DNA of 64,000 bases from Pseudomonas jessenii (lineage in GTDB: Bacteria > Pseudomonadota > Gammaproteobacteria > Pseudomonadales > Pseudomonadaceae), in assembly GCF_002236115.1 (NCBI RefSeq), contig NZ_NIWT01000001.1, positions 372,001-436,000 on the forward strand. The letters run 5' to 3'. The notes below the pieces were generated by a model. That model did not search any database and had not been told where the DNA came from. It saw nothing but the letters and a program-made list of their open reading frames with translations. A program made the position numbers and the translations under genes. Below are positions 1 to 7,795 of this stretch, in pieces. Each line of letters opens with the position of its first letter. Within the stretch, counting starts at the first letter, position 1.

Positions 1-206
1 GTTGAGCCATCTGCATTCCAGAATATCAAACGCGCATCTGCATCATCGCAATCAAACACCACCGCGAGTTGGTTGAAGCCGATTCCTCGGTTCCGATCTC
101 CCATTAGACGAGCCATATTGCTGGTGATTGGATTCGGTGATTTTCGCGAGTCGACGATAACGAAATCATCGCCATTGGCGTGCATTTTATGAAAGCTGAG
201 CGGCAT
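1..206 (-). CDS. Diaminopimelate epimerase-like protein, N-terminal part (runs off the window)
   Basis: Translating leftward from the ATG at 204-206 gives an open frame to the edge (68 codons). It opens with FHKMHANGDDF and later has GDRNRGIGFNQL and FWNADGS, which match the order and spacing of the DapF signature (KMHGxGNDF, GVGFDQL, FNADGS). DapF interconverts LL- and meso-diaminopimelate for lysine and peptidoglycan. Two active-site positions differ from canonical DapF: the Asn of GND is Asp, and FDQ is FNQ. This may therefore be a DapF-like paralogue with another substrate rather than the housekeeping enzyme. The catalytic cysteines lie outside the window, so activity cannot be judged. 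Confidence 0.75.
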   Translation of the reverse strand, partial: MPLSFHKMHANGDDFVIVDSRKSPNPITSNMARLMGDRNRGIGFNQLAVVFDCDDADARLIFWNADGS

Positions 207-417
207 AAATAGACCTGGCAGCAAGACATGTGATGAGTTGACGTTTTAAAGCGATCTATCCCTATTCGCATGACTTTTGCAAGCTACGTGAAAACTCATG
301 AGGCGAATGTGTTTGGCAGACTGGACACATCGTTGTGTTTGATTCGTCACCGGCAGCTTTTGGCCGAATCAGGTCAGTTTCGACAGGCGAAGACTGACCC
401 GATGCAGGGAGTCTCTT

Positions 418-1722
418 TCACTTTTCGAGACTCTCGGTATGGCTGACAGCTACCTGCCGCCCGCGCTCCAGGTTGACGCCGGCCAGGATCAGCAGGCCGA
501 CAACGAAATAGCTGCCGGTAATCAGCATCGCCAGGCGGTGATCGCCTCCGGACAGCCAACTGGTCAAGCCGTAAGTCATGGGGCCGAGGATTGCCGACAG
601 TTTGACGGCCAGCCCCCAGAGGCCGAAGAACTCTGCCAGCCGCGTCGGCGGCGCGAGCAGACCGACTATCGCACGCCCGGCCGATTGGCTGGCGCCCATG
701 CACAGACCGGCGAGGTTGGCCGCCAGCCAGAACAGCCCGGGGCCGCGCGCGACCCAGACCAGACCGACCATGCCGAGCCAGCCCAGCAGGGTCAGCGCCA
801 GCGTGGTGCGATGGCCGAGGCGATCCTGCAGCCAACCGAACAGCACGGCACCGATGGAGGCCGTGATATTCACCACGAAGATCAGCAGCAGCGTGTCCTG
901 GGTACTGAAGCCCATGACCTGATTGGCATAGATGGCAGCCAGGGTGATCACCGCCGAGATACCGGCCTGGTAGCAGACGGTGCAGGCAAGGAAGCGCAGC
1001 AGGTCACGATAGCGGTCGGCTTCGCGCAGCGTCTGCGCGAAGCGCGCCAGCGCCGCTTGCGGGATAGGCCTGTCGCTGCTCCCTGTCTGCGGCAGGCTGC
1101 GTTCACGCAAGAACAGGAAGGTCGGTACGCTGGCCAACGCGAACAAGACCGCAGTGATCAGCATGCACACCGGCACGAACTGCGCCGCCGTCTGGCCTTG
1201 CGCCTGGGCCCAGCTGACGAAGGCCAGGCAGGCACCCAGGCTGACCAGGCCGCCTATATAGCCAAACCCCCAGCCCCAGCCGGACACCTTGCCCAAGGCT
1301 TCCGCACGGGCGAGCTGGGGCAGGAAGGCGGCAATCAGGTTCTCGCCGCTGCCGAAGCAGTAGTTGGATAGCACGATGAACAGAATCGCAACGCCGAGCT
1401 CCCCCGGCCCGGCCAACGCCAGTCCAGCGGTAAAGGCGACGCAACCGATCGTGCTGAACAGCAGCAGGCGTTTCTTGCAGGCGAACGCGTCGGCGTAGGC
1501 ACCGATCAGCGGAGCGGTCAGGATGATCAAGGCGTAAGAGAGGGATATGGCGCTGGTCCAGGCCAGCGTACCCCAGGCTTCGCCCTTGGCGACCACGGCG
1601 ACGAAGTAGGCGTTGAACACGGCGGTGATCACCACGGTCGTGTAGCCGGAGTTGGCGAAATCTAACATCGCCCAGGCCCAGATTTCTCGGCGTGTCACTC
1701 CGGGGGCAAGGCTGGCTGGCAT
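418..1722 (-). CDS. MFS transporter, UMF1/Atg22-like family
   Basis: This 434-residue protein has about twelve hydrophobic segments. The N-terminal WAWAMLDFANSGYTTVV motif is characteristic of the bacterial UMF1 branch of the major facilitator superfamily, related to fungal Atg22. It should sit in the inner membrane; the substrate is unknown, although the family is often linked to efflux of amino-acid-like or small organic solutes. The ATG at 1722 is preceded by a GAGAG stretch. The gene diverges from the large acyl ligase gene at 1888 across about 165 bp, so the two may share a control region. Confidence 0.8.
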   Translation of the reverse strand: MPASLAPGVTRREIWAWAMLDFANSGYTTVVITAVFNAYFVAVVAKGEAWGTLAWTSAISLSYALIILTAPLIGAYADAFACKKRLLLFSTIGCVAFTAGLALAGPGELGVAILFIVLSNYCFGSGENLIAAFLPQLARAEALGKVSGWGWGFGYIGGLVSLGACLAFVSWAQAQGQTAAQFVPVCMLITAVLFALASVPTFLFLRERSLPQTGSSDRPIPQAALARFAQTLREADRYRDLLRFLACTVCYQAGISAVITLAAIYANQVMGFSTQDTLLLIFVVNITASIGAVLFGWLQDRLGHRTTLALTLLGWLGMVGLVWVARGPGLFWLAANLAGLCMGASQSAGRAIVGLLAPPTRLAEFFGLWGLAVKLSAILGPMTYGLTSWLSGGDHRLAMLITGSYFVVGLLILAGVNLERGRQVAVSHTESLEK

Positions 1723-1887
1723 GGCAGATCTCTCTGCAGGGGCTGCGTTCTTCAGAAGCCTAGCCCCGGCTCACCCATCCTGCGAGCGCTGCAGCTGATG
1801 ATGGCATTCCCAGTCGCCTCCGTAGGCGCATAATGGCAGTTGGCAAGGATCTACACACACAGAGTGTTCTGTCATGAGGGGCTGCCG

Positions 1888-4725
1888 ATGCCTCGCCCGC
1901 CTCCAGAAACCCGTGCCGTTCCCCGTTGCGACGGGGACGCGGAAAAATTGCTCGAAATTGTCCGGCGTACCGTGGTCGAGCTGCGCCCGCAAGCGGCAGA
2001 AGGTTTGCAAGTCACCTTGCACAGCGTGCTGGATCGGGATCTGGGCGTAGACAGCCTGACTCGAGTCGAGCTCTGGTCACGTATCGAGCACGAATTCGGT
2101 GTGCGCTTACCAGAAAACCTGTTCGCCTCGGCAGACACCCCCACCGACATACTGCGCGTGCTGCACAGCAGGCATGGCGACGAGGCCGTACATCCGTTGT
2201 CCTCCAGCAATTCCAGCGAGACCCTGATAGCAACGGGGCAGACGCCAGACGCCGCGCGGACCTTGATCGAGGTACTGGACTGGCATGTGCGCCAGCAGCC
2301 GCAGCATCTCCACGTGCGCCTGCTAGGTGAAAGTGACCAGCAGGAAGATATCAGCTATGGCGCCTTGCACCAGGGGGCCTTGGCCGTTGCCGCAGGGCTG
2401 CAACGCAGTGGCTTGCACGCCGGTCAGACCGTGGCCCTGATGCTGCCCACAGGCCGCGACTTTCTCCAGGGCTTTTTCGGCATCCTGCTGGCCGGTGGTG
2501 TGCCGGTGCCCATCTACCCACCGCTGCGCCTGTCGCAGATAGAGGATCATCTGCGTCGCCAGGCCGGCATTCTGCGCAACGCCGAGGCCAAAGTGCTGAT
2601 TACCGTGACGCAAGCGAAGCTGCTCGCCCGGTTGCTCCAGCCGCAGGTCCCGAGCCTGACGCGCATTGCCAGCGTGGCCGAGCTTACAGGCGAGGGGGGC
2701 GAGTGTGTCACACCGCCGCGGAAACCGGATGACATCGCCTTCCTGCAGTACACCTCGGGCAGTACTGGCCAGCCCAAGGGTGTGATGGTCAGCCACGCCA
2801 ATCTGCTGGCCAATCTGCGCGCCATGGGGAGGGCTCTGAAGGTGGGGCCGCAAGACGTGTTCGTCAGCTGGCTGCCCATGTACCACGACATGGGATTGAT
2901 CGGTGCCTGGCTGGGCAGCCTGTACTACGGCTACAGCCTGATGCTGATGTCGCCGCTGGCTTTCCTGGCACGGCCGGCGCGTTGGCTATGGGCCATCGAC
3001 CGCTTCCGCGGCACGTTGTCGGCGGCGCCCAACTTTGCCTACGAACTGTGCCTGAACAAACTTGCTGACGGCGACCTCGAGGGCCTGGACCTGAGCAGTT
3101 GGCGCCTGGCCTTCAACGGTGCCGAACCGGTCAGCCCGCAGACCTTGCAGCGCTTCGCCGAACGCTTCGCTCGCTACGGCTTGGCGCCCACTGCGCTGGC
3201 GCCCGTCTATGGGTTGGCCGAGGCCACACTGGGCGTGGCCTTTCCTCCCCTGGACCGAGGACCGCTGATCGACCGGGTACAGCGCGACGCGTTCCAGGCC
3301 CGCGGCAATGCACTGCCCGTCGAAGCGGATGCCAGCGCAACGCTGCGCTTCGTCTCCAGCGGTCGACCACTGCCGGGCCATCAGATTCGTATCGTCGATG
3401 GCAGTGGAATCGAACTGCCCGAACGCAGCGAAGGGCACCTGCAATTTCGCGGGCCGTCTACCTCGGCAGGCTACTACCGCAACCCCGAAGAGACCCGCCG
3501 GGTGCTGCGCGATGGCTGGTTCGACTCGCTCGACTTCGCCTACATGGCCGGCGGCGAGGTCTACCTGACCGGCCGCGCCAAGGACTTGATCATCCGTGCC
3601 GGGCGCAACATCTACCCCTACGATGTCGAAGCAGCGGTCGGCAATCTGCCCGGGCTGCGCAAAGGCTGCATCGCGGTGTTCGGCAGTCCGGAGCCGGCCA
3701 CCGGCACCGAGCGCCTGGTGGTGTTGGCGGAAAGCTACGAGAAGGACGCTGCTGCGCGGCAACAGCTGCAGCAGGAGGTCAACCGTATCGTGTTCGACCT
3801 CACCGGTGTGGCGCCCGACGATATCGTTCTGGCGCCACCGCATAGCGTACTGAAAACCTCCAGCGGAAAGCTTCGCCGTGCTGCCAGTCGTGAACTGTAT
3901 GAGCGCGGCGAAGTGGGGCGGCCGCACCTGGCCGTTTGGCGCCAGCTGCTGCGCCTGGTATTGCAGGCCTTGCGCGGGCATTTCGGTCGCAGCTGGCAGA
4001 CCTGCCGCGCCGCGTTGTATGCCACTTACATCTGGCTGCTGTTCTGGCTGGTCACACCGCTGACCTGGCTGGTCGTTGCGATCCTGCCGCGCCAGCGTTG
4101 GTGTCGCAGCTTTACCCGTACGGCCTCCCGGCTGTTTCTGCGCCTGGCGGGTGTTCCGTTCAGTGTCACGGGACTCGAGCGCCTGCCTTCCTCCTCGGTG
4201 AGCGTGCTGGCCGCAAACCATGCCAGCTACCTCGATGGTGTCATTCTCAGCGCGGCCCTGCCGCCACAGTTCAGCTTCGTTGCCAAGCGCGAATTGGCTG
4301 GCCAGTGGATCGCCGGCCGGTTCCTGCGCAAGCTCGGCGCCCGCTTTGTCGAACGCTTCGACCTGCAGCGCAGCGCCGCAGACACCGAGCCCCTGGCCGA
4401 GGCGCTGCAGGCTGGCCAGCCCCTGGTGTTCTTTCCCGAGGGAACCTTCACCCGCGAGCCAGGATTGCGAACGTTCCATATGGGCGCCTTCGTGCTAGCT
4501 GCGCGTGCCGGCGTGCCGCTGCTGCCGGTCGCAATTTGCGGCACGCGCAAGGTGCTGCGCGACGGTCAGTGGTACCCGCGCCACGGTGCAATCCACGTCA
4601 ACGTCTGTCCTCCGCTGTTGGCAGACGGGCCGGACTGGATGGAGGCAATCAAGCTGCGGGATGCGACGATAGCGATGCTGCTAGAGCACCTGGATGAATC
4701 GGAACGAGCCCAGCGCCCAGGTTAG
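1888..4725 (+). CDS. Fused acyl carrier protein - fatty acyl-AMP ligase-like - PlsC-type acyltransferase
   Basis: Three domains lie in one chain of about 945 residues. Residues 20-95 form an acyl carrier protein with the phosphopantetheine site LGVDSL (Ser56). Residues about 130-690 are an adenylating domain with YTSGSTGQPKGVMVSH and SWLPMYHDMGLIG, the latter typical of fatty acyl-AMP ligases. After a hydrophobic stretch (near 705-735) the C-terminal 220 residues carry the acyltransferase motifs NHASYLD (HX4D) and FFPEGTF. This suggests that a fatty acid is activated, loaded on the internal carrier and passed to a lysophospholipid or other acceptor at the membrane. A TTG 48 bp upstream also opens the frame, but the ATG at 1888 has GAGGGG six bases before it and is preferred. 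Confidence 0.85.
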   Translation: MPRPPPETRAVPRCDGDAEKLLEIVRRTVVELRPQAAEGLQVTLHSVLDRDLGVDSLTRVELWSRIEHEFGVRLPENLFASADTPTDILRVLHSRHGDEAVHPLSSSNSSETLIATGQTPDAARTLIEVLDWHVRQQPQHLHVRLLGESDQQEDISYGALHQGALAVAAGLQRSGLHAGQTVALMLPTGRDFLQGFFGILLAGGVPVPIYPPLRLSQIEDHLRRQAGILRNAEAKVLITVTQAKLLARLLQPQVPSLTRIASVAELTGEGGECVTPPRKPDDIAFLQYTSGSTGQPKGVMVSHANLLANLRAMGRALKVGPQDVFVSWLPMYHDMGLIGAWLGSLYYGYSLMLMSPLAFLARPARWLWAIDRFRGTLSAAPNFAYELCLNKLADGDLEGLDLSSWRLAFNGAEPVSPQTLQRFAERFARYGLAPTALAPVYGLAEATLGVAFPPLDRGPLIDRVQRDAFQARGNALPVEADASATLRFVSSGRPLPGHQIRIVDGSGIELPERSEGHLQFRGPSTSAGYYRNPEETRRVLRDGWFDSLDFAYMAGGEVYLTGRAKDLIIRAGRNIYPYDVEAAVGNLPGLRKGCIAVFGSPEPATGTERLVVLAESYEKDAAARQQLQQEVNRIVFDLTGVAPDDIVLAPPHSVLKTSSGKLRRAASRELYERGEVGRPHLAVWRQLLRLVLQALRGHFGRSWQTCRAALYATYIWLLFWLVTPLTWLVVAILPRQRWCRSFTRTASRLFLRLAGVPFSVTGLERLPSSSVSVLAANHASYLDGVILSAALPPQFSFVAKRELAGQWIAGRFLRKLGARFVERFDLQRSAADTEPLAEALQAGQPLVFFPEGTFTREPGLRTFHMGAFVLAARAGVPLLPVAICGTRKVLRDGQWYPRHGAIHVNVCPPLLADGPDWMEAIKLRDATIAMLLEHLDESERAQRPG

Positions 4726-4881
4726 GCGACTACTTTGTTTGCTGCCGCCATTCGTCCACATCGAGCATTTCGGCTTGATCTGGTGCGGCATGGTGAAGTC
4801 GACCTACGAGGTTAGTACATGATCTCACGTCAGTTTGAAGCGCAAGCTATCTCCTTATGGTGGGTGTCATTCGGGTATCCT

Positions 4882-5916
4882 TTAATTGAATAACTGAGGT
4901 ATCGACTTTCTTGAGTGGGCCGGGGAGGGCTGGGTTCTCCAGGACGATGGACTGCAGTCGAAGAGCCGGCTGAACCAGCGGGAGAAGGCGCTCAGTTCGG
5001 AAAAACCCAGCACACCAGCAATCTCGCTCAAGGGATGATGGGGGTTGGCCAGGTAACGCGTCGCCAGTTCCCTGCGTACCTGATCCAGTAGCGAAGAAAA
5101 CGTCTCACCCTCCCGCGTCAGCTGCCGATGCAGCGTCCGTCTGTCACGTCCCAACTGGGCCGCCACTTGCTCCACTGAGCAGCGTCCAGTGGGCAGCAGC
5201 GTCCAGATCATCTGTTGCACTTGTGCCAGCAGGGCTTCCCTGGAATCCTCGCGAATGCTTTTCAGATACTGATTCACGTAGCGGGCCATTTCCGGGTCGG
5301 CACTGGGCAGGGCTCTGTCGAGATCGCTGCTGCGGCAGATAATGCCGTCCATCAAACAGTTGAACTGTACCGCGGTACCGAACACACGCTGATGTCGGCT
5401 ATCGTCCAGCGCAGCGCAGTGTCGGAAGCAGACTGCTGAAGGATGCCAGTGGTTGCCCAGCAAGGTCTTCAGCAGTCGGTGGGTAACCGCTACCGCCAAC
5501 TCTACAGACTGGCGCACAAACAAGTGGCTGACCGTCACCAGCTCAAGTCGTAATACCGCGATGCCGCCGCTTTCTTCGATATCCAGCACTAAACCCTGAT
5601 TATGCAGACAGAGAAATTCCTGCAACGCCTTTAAGGCTGAGCGAAGGGTTGGTTCACGCCACAACAGCGCCAGGGGCCCGAGATTGGAGACTTTGCGACT
5701 TTCTGCCATGCGCAGGCCGAAATCTTCCACGCCGGCCTCACGCGCCGAACTGTTCAGCAACCGCGCCACCGCTTCGATGGAAATTTTCAGGTCCGGCTGC
5801 AGCAAGCAGCACGGATCAAGACCAACAAGACGCAATTGCTGCATGGGCTCGACGTTCAATGAGCGAGCAATTTCCGCGTAGTTGGTGAGACTGGCACTTC
5901 GAACAAGACCTTTCAT
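4882..5916 (-). CDS. AraC-family transcriptional regulator (OruR-like)
   Basis: The 344-residue product has the long N-terminal ligand-type domain seen in OruR/ArgR-like AraC regulators, then a C-terminal pair of helix-turn-helix motifs (VEQVAAQLGRDRRTLHRQL and LSEIAGVLGFSELSAFSRWF). It is a clear paralogue of the regulator at 12570: both open with M-x-x-x-VR-x-A-x-L and share a block ending FGLRMAE. The frame extends 34 codons upstream, but the family start fits the ATG at 5916. It diverges from the small carboxymuconolactone decarboxylase-like gene at 6039, and a 21-bp direct repeat lies between them. It is probably the local activator of that gene; the inducer is unknown. Confidence 0.88.
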   Translation of the reverse strand: MKGLVRSASLTNYAEIARSLNVEPMQQLRLVGLDPCCLLQPDLKISIEAVARLLNSSAREAGVEDFGLRMAESRKVSNLGPLALLWREPTLRSALKALQEFLCLHNQGLVLDIEESGGIAVLRLELVTVSHLFVRQSVELAVAVTHRLLKTLLGNHWHPSAVCFRHCAALDDSRHQRVFGTAVQFNCLMDGIICRSSDLDRALPSADPEMARYVNQYLKSIREDSREALLAQVQQMIWTLLPTGRCSVEQVAAQLGRDRRTLHRQLTREGETFSSLLDQVRRELATRYLANPHHPLSEIAGVLGFSELSAFSRWFSRLFDCSPSSWRTQPSPAHSRKSIPQLFN

Positions 5917-5935
5917 TGAGGATTTACCCCTGCGT

Positions 5936-5977
5936 TGCATGTGTCCCGAGATGTCATGCCTGTGCCCCCTGGAGTCA
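5936..5977 (+). promoter_or_regulatory. 21-bp direct repeat, candidate AraC operator
   Basis: Two abutting 21-bp copies (5936-5956 and 5957-5977) agree at about two thirds of positions: both start TGC, then TGTG, CCC and end GTCA. A two-turn direct repeat is the usual binding pattern of AraC proteins. It lies between the divergent AraC gene and the CMD-family gene and is followed by TTAGAGTTGATAG, resembling the TTAGAGTAAAT found after the other AraC-type repeat at 7595. Function is inferred. Confidence 0.4.
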
Positions 5978-6038
5978 ATACAGGTGGCATTGGAATGCTT
6001 AGAGTTGATAGCAACCACTCAACCTTGAGGAACTGCAG

Positions 6039-6440
6039 ATGAATGAAGACCAGACCCAAACCGGCACCCCTACCTGCGATGCCATGCGTGATGCCGGCAA
6101 CTGGAATCCTGCCTGGGACTCCCTGGCCGAGCTGGACGCCGAGTGGGTGGAAAAGTTTCTCGGCATGGCCACACACCCAATCCGCAAGGGGATTCTGGAC
6201 CCCAAGACCTTCGAATTGATCGCCATCGCCGTCGATGCCTCCTGCACCCATATGTATGCCCCGGGCGTGCGTCGCCACATCCGCAAGGCACTGGAGCTGG
6301 GCGTCACCGTCGAGGAAATCCTGGCGGTGCTGCAGCTGACCTCGATACTGGGCATTCACAGCATGGCGCTCGGCGCTCCGATCCTCGTTGAGGAAGCAAA
6401 AAGACTGGTCGACGACGGGCCGATACAAGGCACCTTCTGA
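6039..6440 (+). CDS. Carboxymuconolactone decarboxylase-family protein
   Basis: This 133-residue, mostly helical protein contains TFELIAIAVDASCTHMY followed by a helix ending RKALELGVTVEEILAVL, the core of the CMD/AhpD-like fold. Members include gamma-carboxymuconolactone decarboxylase and AhpD-type disulfide reductases. The CxxC pair of true AhpD is missing; a single Cys precedes a His (SCTH). The activity is therefore open: it could be a decarboxylase-like or a redox protein. GAGG lies eight bases before the ATG. It stands alone downstream of the AraC intergenic region and is probably controlled by that regulator. Confidence 0.8.
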   Translation: MNEDQTQTGTPTCDAMRDAGNWNPAWDSLAELDAEWVEKFLGMATHPIRKGILDPKTFELIAIAVDASCTHMYAPGVRRHIRKALELGVTVEEILAVLQLTSILGIHSMALGAPILVEEAKRLVDDGPIQGTF

Positions 6441-6501
6441 ATTCATCACGACACCTTTCGCTCTGATGCGAAGGCCGGATTGGCCTTCGCCTATCCACGC
6501 T

Positions 6502-7512
6502 TTACAGCCCCCAATGCAGCAACAGCAGCACCAGTGCAACCAGAAACACCGTTTCCCCCACCATCAGCAGAATCGGTTTGATGCCGATCGTGGCGAGTTC
6601 CTTGAGCTGAGTCTTCATGCCCAAGGCGCTGATGGAGATCACCAGGCACCAGCGCGACAGCTCGTTGACGAAGCCTTGCACCGCCGGTGCGATCCAGCCG
6701 GTGCTGTTGATACAGGCCAGGGCCAGAAAACCGACGGCGAACATGGGAAGAAGCGGAGGGCGCTTGCCAGTGGCGTCCGCGCCCTGCGCACGAGTGATCA
6801 GCGTGGCGCAGAGGATGACCGGCAGAAGCATGGCCACGCGCATCAACTTGACCACGGTGGCGGTGTCGCCAGTCTCGGTGGACATGCTGTAACCGGCACC
6901 CACCACTTGGGCGACATCATGGATGGTCGCGCCCAGAAACACGCCGGCGTCCTGCGGCGACAAGGCAAGCCCGTTCGCGATCATCGGGTAGACGATCATC
7001 GCCACAGTGGACAGCGCCGACACGCCGATCACGGTGAACAGGGTAGCGCGCTCCTTTTGCGGATGGTTGGGCAGGGCGGCAGCCAGGGCCAGTGCCGCTG
7101 AGGCACCGCAGATAGCCGTGGCACCACCGGTGAGCATGCCGAAGATGCGTTTGAAGCCCAAGACCTTGGCCGCCACCACCGAAACCGCAATGGTCGCGAC
7201 CACCACGATCACCACCAATGCCACGGGCTTCCAGCCCAGCGTCGCAATCTGCTCCAGCGTAATGCGCATCCCCAGCAGGGCTACACCGAGGCGCAGGACA
7301 GTGCGCGCGGTGAACTCGATACCGGCCTTGCACTTGCCATCACCGGCCAGAAAATTCATCACAATACCGAGCAGCAACGCGAATAACATCACCGGTGCGC
7401 CATAGTGCTCGGAGAGGAAAGTCGCCGCTATGGCAACGATTACGCTGACGAAAAAACCTGGCGCAAGGTCGAGTGCACGGGTGTGAATATTGACGAGAGC
7501 GACTGGGCTCAT
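6502..7512 (-). CDS. YeiH/UPF0324-family membrane protein, putative sulfate/sulfite exporter
   Basis: The 336-residue polytopic protein has about ten hydrophobic helices. It has family-typical stretches: LRLGVALLGMRIT, a GGATAICGASAALA segment and VFLGATIHDVAQVVGAG. The family (YeiH/YadS, UPF0324) is annotated as putative sulfate exporters, and some members occur with sulfonate catabolism genes. The gene lies behind its own promoter region carrying the same 21-bp direct repeat found before the keto-acid cleavage gene at 12357. It is therefore probably co-induced with that operon. Export of sulfite or sulfate released from a sulfonated substrate is a possible role, not a demonstrated one. Confidence 0.8.
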   Translation of the reverse strand: MSPVALVNIHTRALDLAPGFFVSVIVAIAATFLSEHYGAPVMLFALLLGIVMNFLAGDGKCKAGIEFTARTVLRLGVALLGMRITLEQIATLGWKPVALVVIVVVATIAVSVVAAKVLGFKRIFGMLTGGATAICGASAALALAAALPNHPQKERATLFTVIGVSALSTVAMIVYPMIANGLALSPQDAGVFLGATIHDVAQVVGAGYSMSTETGDTATVVKLMRVAMLLPVILCATLITRAQGADATGKRPPLLPMFAVGFLALACINSTGWIAPAVQGFVNELSRWCLVISISALGMKTQLKELATIGIKPILLMVGETVFLVALVLLLLHWGL

Positions 7513-7594
7513 TGAGTGATGTCCTCGCAGGCGATGCCATGGGTGGGCAGGTGCCAGTGCGGCACATGATTTACTCTAAGGAGATGGTCGCTGG

Positions 7595-7636
7595 AAAACT
7601 TCTCATTTGATGCCAACGACCTTTCAATTGATGCCA
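7595..7636 (-). promoter_or_regulatory. AraC-type 21-bp direct repeat upstream of the YeiH gene
   Basis: Read on the minus strand, two abutting 21-bp units both begin TGGCATCAA and continue TGARA. They are followed by a -10-like GAGTAAAT and then the YeiH gene. The same unit (TGGCAYSAANTGARA) occurs in the same arrangement at 12447-12488. Sequence, period and placement match an activator site for the regulator at 12570; binding is inferred. Confidence 0.55.
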
Positions 7637-7679
7637 AATTCCCGCTGTCACCCGCGTTACCGGGCGATAGGTGGCGAAT

Positions 7680-7690
7680 GGGGGGGGGGG
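7680..7690. repeat. Homopolymeric run of 11 G
   Basis: Eleven consecutive G residues lie in the gap between the YeiH promoter and the 3' end of the acyl-CoA ligase gene. They are outside any convincing gene. Such tracts are prone to slippage and to sequencing error. Confidence 0.9.
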
Positions 7691-7795
7691 CAAACTCGGT
7701 GAGGGCGGCCGCCTCAACCCGGTATCCGCTGGAGGCGAATTCGCCCACGGGATTGCCGGGTTGAGCAGGGCGCTACGGACTTGGCGTAGAGTCGT

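Noticed and set aside
409..433. GAGTCTC/GAGACTC inverted repeat at the end of the UMF1-type gene
   Set aside because: It overlaps the stop codon, is short, and lacks a T run in the gene's direction, so I did not call a terminator.
439..1371. Long rightward frame of 310 codons opposite the UMF1-type gene
   Set aside because: It is the antisense of a clear transporter gene; the product is Gln/Arg/His-rich without any domain.
2986..4479. 497-codon leftward frame inside the ACP-ligase-acyltransferase gene
   Set aside because: Antisense shadow of strong coding sequence with GC-rich third positions; no start signal or recognisable domain.
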